64,000 bases of DNA. It comes from Lineus longissimus (Eukaryota > Nemertea > Pilidiophora > Heteronemertea > Lineidae). Under the pieces are notes generated by a model, which worked only from the letters and a program-made list of their open reading frames with translations, searched no databases and had not been told where the DNA came from. The stretch is taken from positions 13,561,808 to 13,625,807 of the forward strand of contig NC_088315.1 in assembly GCF_910592395.1 (NCBI RefSeq), given 5' to 3'. This document shows, piece by piece, positions 22,561 through 33,561 of this stretch (positions within the stretch are counted from its first letter, which is position 1; each line of letters opens with the position of its first letter). Position numbers and translations under genes: made by a program.

Positions 22561-24599
22561 AAACTAGGATTGTCACTCCGCAACCCAGCTCTCCAAAAGC
22601 TGTGGTGAGTTGCTGTCTCCCTTCTTCTGCATGCATGAACTACCAGAAATTTGTAGATAATACAATTAAGATTTCAAGATCTGAAGTTGAGAACTTTGAA
22701 GCCGGCAGAGTGGCTAAATTCAAAGATAGGTGGAAAAACTATACCTCTGACCCAGTCATTTTAAACGCTGTGTCGGGATAAAATATTGACTTCATACAAC
22801 AACCATATCAGGTTAAGCCACCTCATGAGACGAAATTCACCGAGGAGGAGGGCGCAATAGTTGACAAAGAGATCTCGCAACTCTTAAGAAAGGGTGTGAT
22901 CGAAGAATGTGATGAAACGGTACTCTTCCGAAATAAGGAGGGTGAATTTATTTCTACTGTCTTCACCCGCCCCAAAAAAGATGGGACGTCTCGAACAATC
23001 CTGAATCTAAAATATTTGAACCGGTTTGTTGAATACCACCATTTTAAAATGGAATCGCTGAAAACAGCTGTTGAAATGATGACACCAGGCTGTCACATGG
23101 CGACAATTGATATCAAAGACGCCTACTACTCTGTACCCATTTCAGAGAAGGACAGAAAATACCTCCGATTCCATAGAAAAGGGACAAAATATCAGTTCAG
23201 GGTCTTTCCCAACGGACTTGCCCCTTGTCCTCGTATATTTACCAAACTTTTGAAGTCTGTTGTGGCAATGTTGAGGAGAAGTGGAGTACAACTGGTAGTC
23301 TACATTGATGACATTTTTACTTGCGCTGGAAGCTCGTCGGAATGCCAGCGCAATGTTCGCCTAATTGTTGAAAGCTTACAGACGTTGGGTTTCATAATCC
23401 ACCCAGAGAAATCATCTTTACACCCCAAGCAAACAGCTACTTTCTTGGGATTTGATCTCGAATCTTTATGCATGGTTGTGAAAGTTGCAGCCAATAAACG
23501 ACTAGGGATAAAAGATGCATGTAATGAACTCCTCCAACTAACCAATCCCAGGATAAGGTTTGTGGCTGAAGTCACTGGGAAACTAGTTGCAGCATGTCCG
23601 GGTGTGCAGATGGGACAACTTTATTACCGGCAACTTGAGAATGAGAAAATCAGTGCACTGCGGCTTTCCCATGGCAACTTTGAAGCCCGGATGACATTGT
23701 CTGACCTCGCGAAGTCTGATCTGAAGTGGTGGGTCATAAACATTGACAGTACAAGTAAACCACTCTCCCTTGGCAACCCAGACTTTGCAATCTGGACTGA
23801 TGCTTCAGATGCTGGATTCGGTTTCTCAAGACCGGATATTAGTGTGACCAATGGGGACACATGGAAACCAGATGAGGCTGGTATGCATATAAATGTGAAA
23901 GAAATTACTGCTGTTTGGTTTGCATTAAAGGCGCTGTGCCCTCATGAAAGAGATAAACATATAAAAGTATTCACTGATAATATGACCACCTTGGCGTACA
24001 TAAGAGACTTTGGTGGGAGCCATTCCTTGCAATGCAACGAAGTGGCCAGAAAGATTTGGGTTTGGGCTAGGGATAGAGACTTGTGGATCTCTATTGCCCA
24101 TGTTCCGGGTGTTGATAATGTTACAGCGGATCGGGCTAGCAGGCACTTTGATCATGAAACAGAGTGGATGTTGGACCCAGATGAGTTCAGAAATATTATG
24201 CAACATTATCCAAAATTCGATATAAAGCTCGACCTTTTCGCATCGAGAAAAAACTATCAGTTGGATAGATTTATATCCTGGAAGCCCGATCCGGATGCAG
24301 AGGCGGTAGACGCATTCACCTTGAATTGGGGAACTGAAACATTTTATGCTTTCCCACCTTTCAGTATAATCAGCCGAGTCCTTCAAAAGATCATCCAGGA
24401 CAAGGCCTCCGGCATCCCAGTGGTTCCAGACTGGCCCACTCAGCCTTGGTATGCGACAGTGAGGAAGCTGTTGATAGACAAGCCCCACATCATTCAAGCG
24501 AGGAAGCATCTCCTACGAATACCGGGAGTAGACAAGCTCCACCCACTTTGGAAACGAATAAAGCTATTGGCCTGCCCCTTGTCAGGGAGTCGTTGTTAG
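22518..24599 (+). pseudogene. DIRS reverse transcriptase - RNase H
   Basis: This would be the replication enzyme of the DIRS element. The frame opens at 22518 and is broken by TAA at 22779-22781, probably a single nonsense change since similarity continues in the same frame. The RT has TRPKKDGTSRTILNLKYLN, ATIDIKDAYYSVP and the catalytic VVYIDDIF. RNase H follows with WTDASDAGFGF, a VKEITAVWFAL segment and FTDNMTTLAY. A C-terminal domain characteristic of DIRS (LDLFASRKNYQLDRF) ends it. The last 154 bases overlap the recombinase ORF in another frame. Confidence 0.85.
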
Positions 24600-25550
24600 A
24601 GGAAGACATTTCTGCAGAGGCCGCCGAGGTTATTTTACGGTCTTGGCGGGGCGGGACACGTGTCGGTTATGACTCATATCTCAGGAAATGGGAGTCTTTC
24701 TGTCTCAGGCACGGGTGTGATCAAAGACATCCATCTGTGAGCAAAGTGCTTGATTTTTTGCTACAACTATATAAGACTGGCCTGGGACATAGTGCACTTA
24801 ATTGTGCAAGATCAGCGCTGTCTACCATAATCATCTTTCCAGGAAATGTGCCTTGTGGACAACATAAAAGAGTTTGTCAATTCCTCCAGGGTGTCTTTAA
24901 CGAAAGACCTTCATTGCCACGCTATACGGTTACATGGGACATCAATCTCGTCCTTCTTTACCTTGAAAAAGTGGACACTTCTTCCATCAAAGAGTTGTCG
25001 CAAAAGACAGTTACCCTATTGGCCTTACTTACAGGTCAAAGGTTACACACAACATAAATTAAAAAGGGAGAATCTCAAGTTTTCAGTTGGTGTGTGCAGT
25101 TTCTATGTGGATTCTTTGCTAAAAACAACTTAGCCAGGCAGACATCGGAAGGCCATTGTCTTAAAAGAATTTACGGATAGGCCTGATTTGTGCATTGTTG
25201 ACACGCTTAGACATTATGTCTCACGGACAGATGATGCCTGTACGGACGGTGCTCTGTTTATTAGTTATGTGAAACCTAATAAGGCGGTTAGCCGTGACAC
25301 ACTTTCCCGTTGGGTGTCGTGTTCTTTAAGAGACTCTGGTGTTGACATTACATCATTTTCACCACATTCTTGCCGTTCTGCCTCTACCTCAAAAATGAAA
25401 GCGATTGGTGCGCCGATAGACGATGTCTTGCATTGTGGAGGATGGGCAAATGCAAAAACTTTTGCGAAATTCTATGATAGGCCGGTTAACACATCTGATA
25501 ATGATGCCAATGCTGGACAGGCTCTAATTAAAGCGCTACCTGCTAAATAG
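24446..25550 (+). pseudogene. DIRS tyrosine recombinase
   Basis: This enzyme would integrate the circular DIRS DNA without a target duplication. The N-terminal SAM-like domain reads RSWRGGTRVGYDSYLRKW, followed by a helical core. The catalytic box I region is at LLALLTGQR. A frameshift near 25040 and an in-frame TAG at 25131-25133 break the middle. The last ORF (25188-25550) contains the conserved SPHSCRSASTSKM (H-x-x-R), a GGW box and the nucleophile Tyr in KFYDRP. The copy is inactive. Confidence 0.85.
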
Positions 25551-25741
25551 TGTTTTGCTGTCGTGTTCTGGTGACTTATGCAACTTCATACAATATAATA
25601 TGTACTAGTAGAGTCGAGTTATTACATACTCTAATACAGTAACTAAGGTAGTTTGTTTATTGTTACTCATGTCCTCAAGTCTTTCAAGTCTCAAGTGATC
25701 ACGTAGTGACGTGATAATGAGATGAAACAGAATTAAAAATA

Positions 25742-26015
25742 TACACGAGACTTACCTGGTAAGTTGAAGTGTGATTGTGATTCTGTGAATCTCAGAATCA
25801 CAAACGGAGGGATCACGCACCCTCCCTAGGTTTGTTCCCTTCCCTGTGATCCTTTTTTCTTTGAGGACATTCCGTATTTGTTTAGCTGAGGATTCAGCTT
25901 CGTTCAATAGTGAGGAGATAGTGGGCGTACACTATCTCAAGTGATCCCTCCGTTTGTGATTCTGAGATTCACAGAATCACAATCACACTTCAACTTACCA
26001 GGTAAGTCTCGTGTA
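25742..26015. repeat. 75-bp perfect inverted repeat at the DIRS 3' end
   Basis: 25742-25816 and 25941-26015 are exact reverse complements, separated by 124 bp. Each arm contains the shorter palindrome ACTTACC-x-GGTAAGT. The spacer ends with a second partial complement of the left terminus. The structure could form a long hairpin in RNA or single-stranded DNA during DIRS replication. Confidence 0.9.
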
Positions 26016-26995
26016 ATTTTTTAATTTCATACTGTACCTATTATAATAATCCTTCTTATGTCTCAATGTTCATGCTTCAATGATGTCAGCATACAGAGTG
26101 TTTCATAAAAAATAGTTCTGCATTATTATATGATGATTCAATAAAGTTAAGTAAACATTTTTTTTCTAACTTTTTGTTGATGCATTCAATCCTGAATAGA
26201 AATCAAAAAACTTCCTGTTACTTTAAATCGAGGAACCAGTTTCTTCACTGGAATCATATTGAAGATCAAGGAATTTACTCTAAAGGGAAACTGAAAAATG
26301 ATTATTTGCATGATTTTGTTCAGTCTGTGTTCAGTAGACTCAATAATTCAGTCTGGGGTCACCGCAAAACCCACTCTATCCCCTGTTTGTGTGAGTAGGT
26401 GCGAGGATAGACGACTGGATTAACGAGTGTTCAGATGCTGAAAGTTGCCAGCTGCCTTGATTAGGAGGGTGAACTGCATGCCAGAGTCACAGAATAAGGC
26501 GTCAATGGCCATCTTATAATCCAGATATGCATCATACGCCAATCTTGTTGATAATATGGTGTACATACTATACGATAGATTGATTTGACCAAGCCTGCTA
26601 GACCTTTTTAAACACGAGAGCACAGTATCAACCCCCTATCAAGTTGAGACGTTGGGAAAGTTTCATGAGCACAGGTCCATTGGTATTTCCGCAAAGTCCC
26701 GTAGTCTATTCTTTTAATAGTATAGATAGATGGAGAACACAACATAGAAAATAACCCAGTACATGTTCACCTCACAATGACCATGGAATAGAAAATGGAA
26801 TAGACACGTCAATATTTAAATGTGGGTTTAAAGAGTTTACTGAAGAAACCCAATACTGGCCTACCAGATCTTTTCCTGCCATTTGGTTCCTTAGACAATC
26901 TATAGACAGTCTACCTCGAGTAGGCCTACCAGTAACATGGCATGAGCAATCTACTTTGAGTACTACATTGCATAAGATTTTCAATTTGATTGATT
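26016..26995. other. non-coding right part of the giant element
   Basis: AT-rich, with only short frames and no recognised domain. It lies between the DIRS element and the first right-hand minisatellite. Confidence 0.5.
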
Positions 26996-27140
26996 GAAAC
27001 TTGCAACTTGCATTTTCAACTTGCAACTTGCATTTTCAACTTGCAACTTGCATTTTCAACTTGCAACTTGCATTTTCAACTTGCAACTTGCATTTTCAAC
27101 TTGCAACTTGCATTTTCAACTTGCAACTTGCATTTTCAAC
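26996..27140 (-). repeat. 20-bp minisatellite, right array 1
   Basis: Seven almost perfect copies of CAACTTGCAACTTGCATTTT, the reverse complement of the unit at 8294-8547. They are more homogeneous than the left array. The 540 bp that follows has no recognised feature apart from scattered short frames. Confidence 0.95.
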
Positions 27141-27678
27141 TCAATATCAAACACTGCCGGCGTTGCGAAACTTCCATTTTGAATGACGACAAGGCCGGTC
27201 TAAAAATAGATTTCGCCAATTCACACGAACACTCACAACCTCAAACTTGCCTCAAATGGGCTGCCAGAACTTCTTCTAATCTTTCAAAAAATAAGTTACG
27301 ATCATAAAATCATACTGAGCTGGTCCGAAACTTTCGAAAATACACAATTGTCACCGCCCCATGATAGCTTACTCGTAAATCCTGATCACAAAAGGACGAA
27401 ATTCATCTTAAACTTCCACGCCGGAACTACTTTTCAAGATGGCAGCCACTCATTGATATATACTAGAGGGTACTTTGAGCACCGAAAAAGCACTCTCTAG
27501 TGTTAAGTTTGCATTGAATACAGTCCTCAAGGCTATTGAGCACACAACACTGCAGGGGGGGGGGGGGGTTAAGTGCAAGAAAGCATCGTGAAGTGGCAAG
27601 ACCTATGGAACAGAAGTGAGACAGGCTGATGGCTGGTCTATTTGTTTGCCTCTGGAAAAGGGTATATACATTTTTTGT

Positions 27679-27794
27679 AACTTGCATTTTCAACCTGCAA
27701 CTTGCATTTTCAACTTGCAACTTGCATTTCCTACTTGCAACTTGCATTTTTAACTTGCAACTTGCATTTTTAACTTGCAACTTGCAACTTGCAG
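27679..27794 (-). repeat. 20-bp minisatellite, right array 2
   Basis: Five to six copies of the same unit with more variation. They end 30 bp inside the inverted 20-bp terminal sequence (27824-27843). With the left array they make the ends of the large element symmetrical. Confidence 0.9.
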
Positions 27795-28122
27795 AAAAGA
27801 AACCCTCCACTTGATCATGATTATGCACTACACTGTGACTGTGCATGGTCCAGGCCAGCTCAGTGCAATCATTATTTGGTGCATATGAATGTATTACAAA
27901 TGCAAGAGTTAGCTACTAACTGCAAAGTCAAAGAAGGCCTATAGGCCTACATTACATGCTATTTCAGCTATCAATATCTTCTGGGCATGATGAACTAAGT
28001 TAGTTCTTAGTCTAAGATGAACACAATCACATGCTGTGGTGTGCTGTGTGTGGTGGTTCTCTAAACGGTTCTGTCTTTACTGCATCAATCCATGACTCAC
28101 AACTCTTTCCTCTATCTTCCAG

Positions 28123-28482
28123 GTTCAGCACCCCTCCCACCAAAGCAAAGAAAGATCGATCAAATGATGCATGTCCAGTTAAGGGATGCCTATCGCCGAC
28201 TTCTGATAGCAGCATACTTCCTGGCAAGAGATGGGCAACCTTTGAGCTGTTTTAAAACGCTGGTGAATTGCATGAAGGCCAATGGCGTGAAGCTGATAAG
28301 CGGGTATGACAACTCCAACCGAGCCAGGGAACTAGTTCATGCATTTGCCTCAGCTATTCGTTCAAAGATCAAGAACATCCTTGTTACCGATGTCAAAGTG
28401 TTCTCACTTCTTTCTGATGGGTCCCAAGCCAGGAAAACCGGTATAGAAAAAGAACTCATCTACATCCGTGTAGTCCGTGATG
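28123..28482 (+). CDS. hAT transposase exon 2
   Basis: Opens after TATCTTCCAG and ends with GATG/GTAGGT, both phase 1, so it joins exon 1 (8179) and exon 3 (28816) in frame. It encodes the region after the BED finger, with QLRDAYRRLLIAAYFLARD and an LLSDGSQARKTG motif (first catalytic Asp region of hAT proteins). No stops are seen. Confidence 0.8.
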
Positions 28483-28815
28483 GTAGGTTTGGTATGACAT
28501 TAGTTACATTGTACTTACTGAGCAAGTTGTTGGGATGACAAATGGGTTCACCAACAATGTTTATTTAAGTAAACCTGATTTGTTTTATATTTTGTGTATC
28601 AAGGATGGAGGATTCAGGAAGTATGATAACCAACCACGTAAAGTTTTTAACTTTAACTCAGTCACAAGGTAGGCGAAAAGTGCATGACTATAACCATGAC
28701 ACCAAGCTCTGGTCCAGTTAGTGCAGGATCTACTAGTCTACTAGACTTTTGAACTTACTTTATACTAAAGTGATTTTTCTGAGAGTGAGTCTCATGAACC
28801 TTTGCTTCATTTCAG

Positions 28816-30428
28816 GTCAGCCACAGTTTATTTGCATTGCTTTGCAAGAAGTTACTGGGGATGCTACTGCAGAACATGTGAAGCAATGTGTGGATGACGC
28901 CTTTGATGATCTGAAGATTCCCGAGGACACGTACCAAAAGACGATGGTATCTGCCACAGCTGATGGAGCATCTGTCAATACAGGGAAATACAAGGGTGTC
29001 CAGACACTTCTGAAGAATGGAAGGAGCTGGCTTCTAACCATTCATTGTGTTCTTCACAGGGTTGAACTCGCCCTGAAGGACTCGTTACTGCAAGAGAAGT
29101 GCTTTTCAGATGTGAAAGACTTCATAATCCTACTTTACTATTTGTTCAAACAGTCTGGCAAAACAAAGAAAAACTTCAGAGATTTTGCCAGGGATATCCT
29201 GAAAGTTCATAGCTATACATTCCCCAAGGTGCATGGCACTCGGTTCGTCGCCCACCAGAGGCGAGGTCTTGATGCCCTACTTCATAACTGGGTTACCCTT
29301 GCTCAGGCTATTGAAACACTGATGGCTGATCGGTCACAGAAGACCCTGAATGCAAAACTAAGGGGCGTACACAAGAAGTTGTCAGATACAGAATTTCTCA
29401 CGGTCAGCTTGTTCTTCCGTGAGGTCCTTGAGAAGGTAGCTTGTCTGTCCCTCAAGTTGGAAAAGGGGGACATCATGATCTTTGAAATTGCCCTGAGTGT
29501 TGGAAGAACAATCAGAGCTCTACAAGAATTAGAGGTCAGTGATGTTGTTTGTGGACCACAACCTGGGCCAGACCAGCAGCTGAAGCTTAATTGTTCTAGC
29601 ATATGTTTTCACTTGCTTCCTCAGGTTGACCCAACAGTCTTTGATCACTATCGCCATTCCCGTACCTCTGAATCTGATGCTTCTTCTGAGACTGTCACCG
29701 CTGTGACTCAACGCTATTCACACATAAAGTGTGAACTGTTGAAGGTAGGTCACAACAGAATGAAAGCATCAAACAGGGAGAAGGTTTCTCTAGTGTTTGA
29801 GAATGCTAAAAGCACTACTGAGGCAAATCTGCAAAGGAAAGTGGATAGCCTGAAGACCAGAGTGGTCCCTGATGTAGTTGATCAGTTGCAAGAGCAATTT
29901 CAGTCCTTTGAACAGGAAGTGTTCCGCAACATGGACTGGTTAGACCCAGCCAACTGGGTTAATACTGCCAAAGAACTAGGGTCAATTCAATATCTGGCAA
30001 CTCGATTCAAAACACCTCTTGAGTACCATGGGTACGAGGAGTCAAAGGTTCTGGGAGAGTTGAAAGATGTAAAACTCTGCCACTCACGCTTCTATGCTGA
30101 TGCACCAGTAAAAACATTCTGGGAGAAAGTTCTCCGGTTCAGACGAAAAGAGTTCCCCAACATATGCTTGGTTGTTGAGCTAGTCTTGTGCATAGGGCCA
30201 AGCAATGGACAAGTTGAGGCTGGTTTTAGCATGTTAACTGCAATGTTGTCTGACAGGCGGCTGAGTCTAAGCCATAGCACTATGAATGACCTGCTGATAA
30301 TCAATGCAAATGACCATGTTTGGAAAGAGGATGAACGGGACGAAATAATCGAGAGTGCCTTGGATGTGTTCATGTGCAAGCGCAGAAAATGTAAGATTGA
30401 AACGAGGCAGTTCAATCAAATGGGGTGA
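28816..30428 (+). CDS. hAT transposase exon 3 (catalytic core and hATC)
   Basis: Opens after CATTTCAG (phase 1) and runs uninterrupted to TGA 30426-30428. It encodes the RNase H-like core (SATADGASVNTG, then HCVLHRVELALKD with the hAT C-x2-H) and the long helical insertion. The dimerisation region VELVLCIGPSNGQVEAGFSML is a variant of the usual hATC motif. A 90-base segment (29535-29624) has GT and AG ends and a length divisible by three; it may be a retained intron or a real 30-residue insert. This is the best-preserved transposase in the window. Confidence 0.8.
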
Positions 30429-30848
30429 TGTGTAGTATCAGATCCTTATCCTTCAGACCCACCAGTAAATCAAGTGACAGATGTCTCAGATGAAGATGTC
30501 CCTCCAGATTCTGACTCTGATTCAGAATCAGATATTGGAGACACAGCTTTTGCTGAAGCCATAGTGGAAGGTGAGATTATCTTCCAAACACTTGCAGGGT
30601 CAGATGATGATGATGATGAGATCGGTCTGAGTCGGGGTAGTGATGATGGGGAGACGGAGTCACTCTCACTGTCAGCTAATGCCTTTCCTCAGCTTGAAGA
30701 ACTTGGATTAGCAGGTGGTGAAGCCCAACAACTCGGTGAGACAGAGAGTGGTCATGGTGATATACTTGAACCAGCCTCCTATGAAGAATCTGAGATGATG
30801 GATATAGTAGATGATTCTGATTCTCAGTGGGAAGACATCTCCGACTAA
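30429..30848 (+). CDS. acidic C-terminal extension, in frame after hAT stop
   Basis: The frame of the hAT transposase continues past TGA 30426-30428 for 139 codons. It is strongly acidic (DSDSDSESD, SDDDDDE) and ends with SQWEDISD before TAA. Composition suggests a disordered tail. It is either a C-terminal part lost by a nonsense mutation or an untranslated remnant; readthrough is possible but unsupported. Confidence 0.5.
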   Translation, partial: CVVSDPYPSDPPVNQVTDVSDEDVPPDSDSDSESDIGDTAFAEAIVEGEIIFQTLAGSDDDDDEIGLSRGSDDGETESLSLSANAFPQLEELGLAGGEAQQLGETESGHGDILEPASYEESEMMDIVDDSDSQWEDISD

Positions 30849-32701
30849 GTCCAGCATAGCAACCTGTTAAAGCATTGGCCTACTCCCATGATCATTCCAT
30901 GTGAATTCATACTAGTATCATTATTCAGTTCAAGTGAGTCAGAGACTGTCTAACTTGCCCCAGTAGTGTCCAGAGAGTGGACTGTGGTCAGTCTAACTCT
31001 GCCTGTCAGTGTCCCACTACTCTTTTCTTCGTCCAATCCCATGATACAGTAATGTTTTAATTCCTAAGTAGTTACATACATGTACATAATAGTATATTTG
31101 AGTTGAGGCAGTGTAAGTAACTGTTGAGTATCTTTATCTTATCAAAGGCAGGTGTCATGTTTTAAATCTTCATTTCCAGTCAAAACAGCCTCCTGCCTAA
31201 GTTTTTAAAATAGAGGAAGAGAATGACTAGAAATGATCATTGTGTGAGTGACCCGGCACTGACCAAGTCTTTGGTTGAATCACTGTGAGATAGAAAATAA
31301 CACTGCAGTGAGTGATGTGTTTCTGACAGTAATTGTTGTCAAACTATGTTAACTTTCTATAGTTTAGTTTTTGTGCCCACACAGACATGTTCGCTTGTGA
31401 GGCATTACAACAATAGGGGGGTGATTGGATTTTTTTATAAATCTACAACAGAGCACACTACTTTTGGGGGGGGGGGGGCTCTTGGTTATTTAAAAAACAG
31501 TAAAACTAGTGCTGCCACCTGACCTACTGTGTTAAAATACCTCACCTATCTTACTTAAGGATTTTATCATTTACTGTAATTAATAGTTTGTTTTTTACAA
31601 GCCTAGTCAATCATCAGGCTGAGGATCATAATGTTTCAGTTTCTTCTTGATGTTTTTATTACTGATTTTTATTTTTAATAAATAAAGTTACTGTTCAATT
31701 TTGATTAAAATAACTAGTTGTCTTTGTTTTCTCACAGGACAGACTGAGAAAAAGGATGGATGTAATGGATGTCCCTAGCCCTGACACAGGCAGTGGCCTA
31801 CAGTAAAGTGCTGATGCTGTTAAGCTTTGGTTGAGTGTCGTCCCTCAGTCTCATTTTCTCGGGTCTCCCACTCTGACTGTTGCACTTCATGTACTGCAGT
31901 ACAGGTGACAGAATGAAAGGGAATGTATACAAGGCCAGGGGTGGTTACAGTCTGACTGCTAGTGTTGGCCTATGCAGCAGCTCCTCACTTTATTGCCTGT
32001 CTCTCTCCCTTATTGAGAATGGACTCTGCCATATGGGATGATTTAGGAATCAGATCCTCTTGTCACAGTCTCATGCTCACCATATTATGCTCACTACTGA
32101 CTGCAAAGACTAAACAAAGTTTAGCCAGTGCCAGTGGAGCTGTCCCCATTTTTCAGAGGCTTGGAACTCTCTACTTCTCCCCTAGTTGGCACATTTCCTT
32201 CCTCCATCAATCAACTATAAGTCAAAGCTTTCCTTAGTGGTGGTGACACCTTTATAGTGGGTGTCGGTGTGAATTGAGCAAACTGAAACTACTAAGCTAA
32301 GTTAAGTAACACTGCTGCACTACACCACACGAAAAGAAGAATAAGCATTAGCAAGAAGGACATTCGAGGGTGAGGATAGGAATACAGTGCTAACTAAGGA
32401 GAAGTAGGCAGGGTTACAGCTACCACCAATGAATTAGTTGAAGTCAAAACAACATATAAAACACACATAGATCATGGACATGCAATTTAATGACATGTTA
32501 CATAACAGTACATGCAAACAAGCTGCTCGTCATGCTCCTGCTCTGTGGTGCCGATCCCATCAACATGACTTTTCCCCATTACCCGAACTGAGCTCCTAGC
32601 TGCTTCAGGGGGTGTGATTTTGGTGTGTGTGATTCACACTCCTAGCATGATTAAGGAGAGTGAAAAGCCACTCCCCTGCTCTTTTCTCCTGTGATGCACT
32701 G
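30849..32701 (+). other. 3' untranslated and terminal region of the hAT element
   Basis: Non-coding. A polyadenylation-like AATAAATAAAG lies near 31678, and a poly-G run at 31466. The sub-terminal AAGGAGAGTGAAAAG block and the inverted end GTGATGCACTG close the element. Confidence 0.55.
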
Positions 32702-33178
32702 CAAAGGGTCGTTTTCATATATGAAAATCCCTTCATAATCAAGGGCTACCTCTGACTAAAACAGCACCCATAAACAATAGACCACCAATTTGACCCCAGC
32801 TCCTAACTGCAGGAAAACCCAAGCCCAGCAACCAAAAGTACCAAAAATACATTTTTGTTTACATTTGAACTGCAAACATGCGTTTGTTTACAATTTCCCG
32901 CCAAATCTCGAAAATCAGGTGACCTGCAATCGTGGATTGAAAATAACATTTATCTGGGTTCAGCAGGTCAGCAGGTATACCGGCTGTTCCAATCATCCCC
33001 CTACAGCCAGCTGTTCAAAGGTAATGTTATTCACCCCACAGGGAGTGCAGGTAATTGATTAAGCCCCTGCATAACTTAACAGCAATGGCTTGGCTTCTGT
33101 GAGTGGTAAGGAGAATTGACAGTGTCCGATTAAAAATCCCTCATTTTTGCTCCGCTGAAGTAAATTTTTGAATAAAAC

Positions 33179-33452
33179 TGTCGGTAATTCTACAGACTTC
33201 AAAGGCACAGAAACACTTGGCGTAGTATCAAGTTTTATTATTCTTTCGCTCGACACGATGACCTCTCCGGGCTGAGAAAGACACCAAAACATGTGTCCAC
33301 CATAAGGGGCTGTAAATTATATTCTTTGTACGATGAGATGACGGCAGTGAGAGATCAAATAAAGTTCAGTGTTATAATAGAAACCAACCGAGTCACTTGA
33401 CGATTTTTACCGCTCCTCTTTTCCCGGAGCAGAAACCCCCAGAGTTTCGACA
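33179..33452 (+). repeat. BEL 5' LTR
   Basis: 274 bp, starts TGTCGGTAATTCTACAG and ends GTTTCGACA. A TGGTGCCGTGACC sequence follows immediately (33453 on) and is the likely primer-binding site. The LTR contains AATAAAG, a likely polyadenylation signal. Confidence 0.9.
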
Positions 33453-33476
33453 TGGTGCCGTGACCAGGATTACACT

Positions 33477-33555
33477 CAACAACACAACGCAACGACTACA
33501 ACACAACGCAACGACTACAACACAACGCAACGAGTACAACACAACGCAACGAGTA
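33477..33555 (+). repeat. 19-bp tandem repeat in the BEL leader
   Basis: Four copies of a unit close to ACAACGCAACGACTACAAC lie between the primer-binding site and the gag ATG (33562). The third and fourth carry GAGT in place of GACT. Confidence 0.85.
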
Positions 33556-33561
33556 ACCACG

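Larger units (their letters stand above)
21355..26015 (+). mobile_element. DIRS-type tyrosine-recombinase retrotransposon
   Basis: Gag-like, RT/RNase H and tyrosine recombinase ORFs lie in order on the plus strand. A 46-bp sequence at 21355-21400 is inverted at 25689-25734. A second block of the left end (21389-21423) is inverted at 25912-25946. These two partly overlapping complements recall the inverted terminal repeats and internal complementary region of DIRS elements. The 3' part also has a 75-bp perfect inverted repeat. There is no integrase and no LTR. The frames carry two stops and one frameshift. Confidence 0.85.
8230..27843 (+). mobile_element. candidate giant DNA transposon with kinase-peptidase-transposase gene
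   Basis: The 20-bp sequence CACAGTCACAGTGTAGTGCA at 8230-8249 is perfectly inverted at 27824-27843. Just inside each copy is a minisatellite of a 20-bp unit, also inverted (8294-8547 against 27679-27794). The interior holds one plus-strand multi-exon gene (10045-19362) ending in a MULE-like D-D-E domain, plus a nested DIRS element. The whole lies in intron 1 of a hAT gene. No clean target duplication was found, so exact ends are uncertain by tens of bases. Related proteins may be catalogued as MULE-like; I do not recognise this combination as a named element. Confidence 0.6.
7546..32701 (+). mobile_element. hAT element with large insertion in intron 1
   Basis: The left end CAGTGCATCAC (7546-7556) is inverted at the right end, GTGATGCACTG (32691-32701). 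CAAAGG directly adjoins both ends (7540-7545 and 32702-32707); hAT duplications are usually 8 bp, so 6 bp is short. A related block (AAGGAGAGTGAAAAG) occurs in direct orientation near both ends, at about 7610 and 32653. The transposase exons at 7817-8179, 28123-28482 and 28816-30428 are phase-compatible. About 20 kb of other DNA sits in intron 1. Confidence 0.8.

Noticed and set aside
26990-27307. Leu/Asn/Cys-rich ORFs over the right minisatellite
   Set aside because: Repeat-generated reading frames without a start context or domain.
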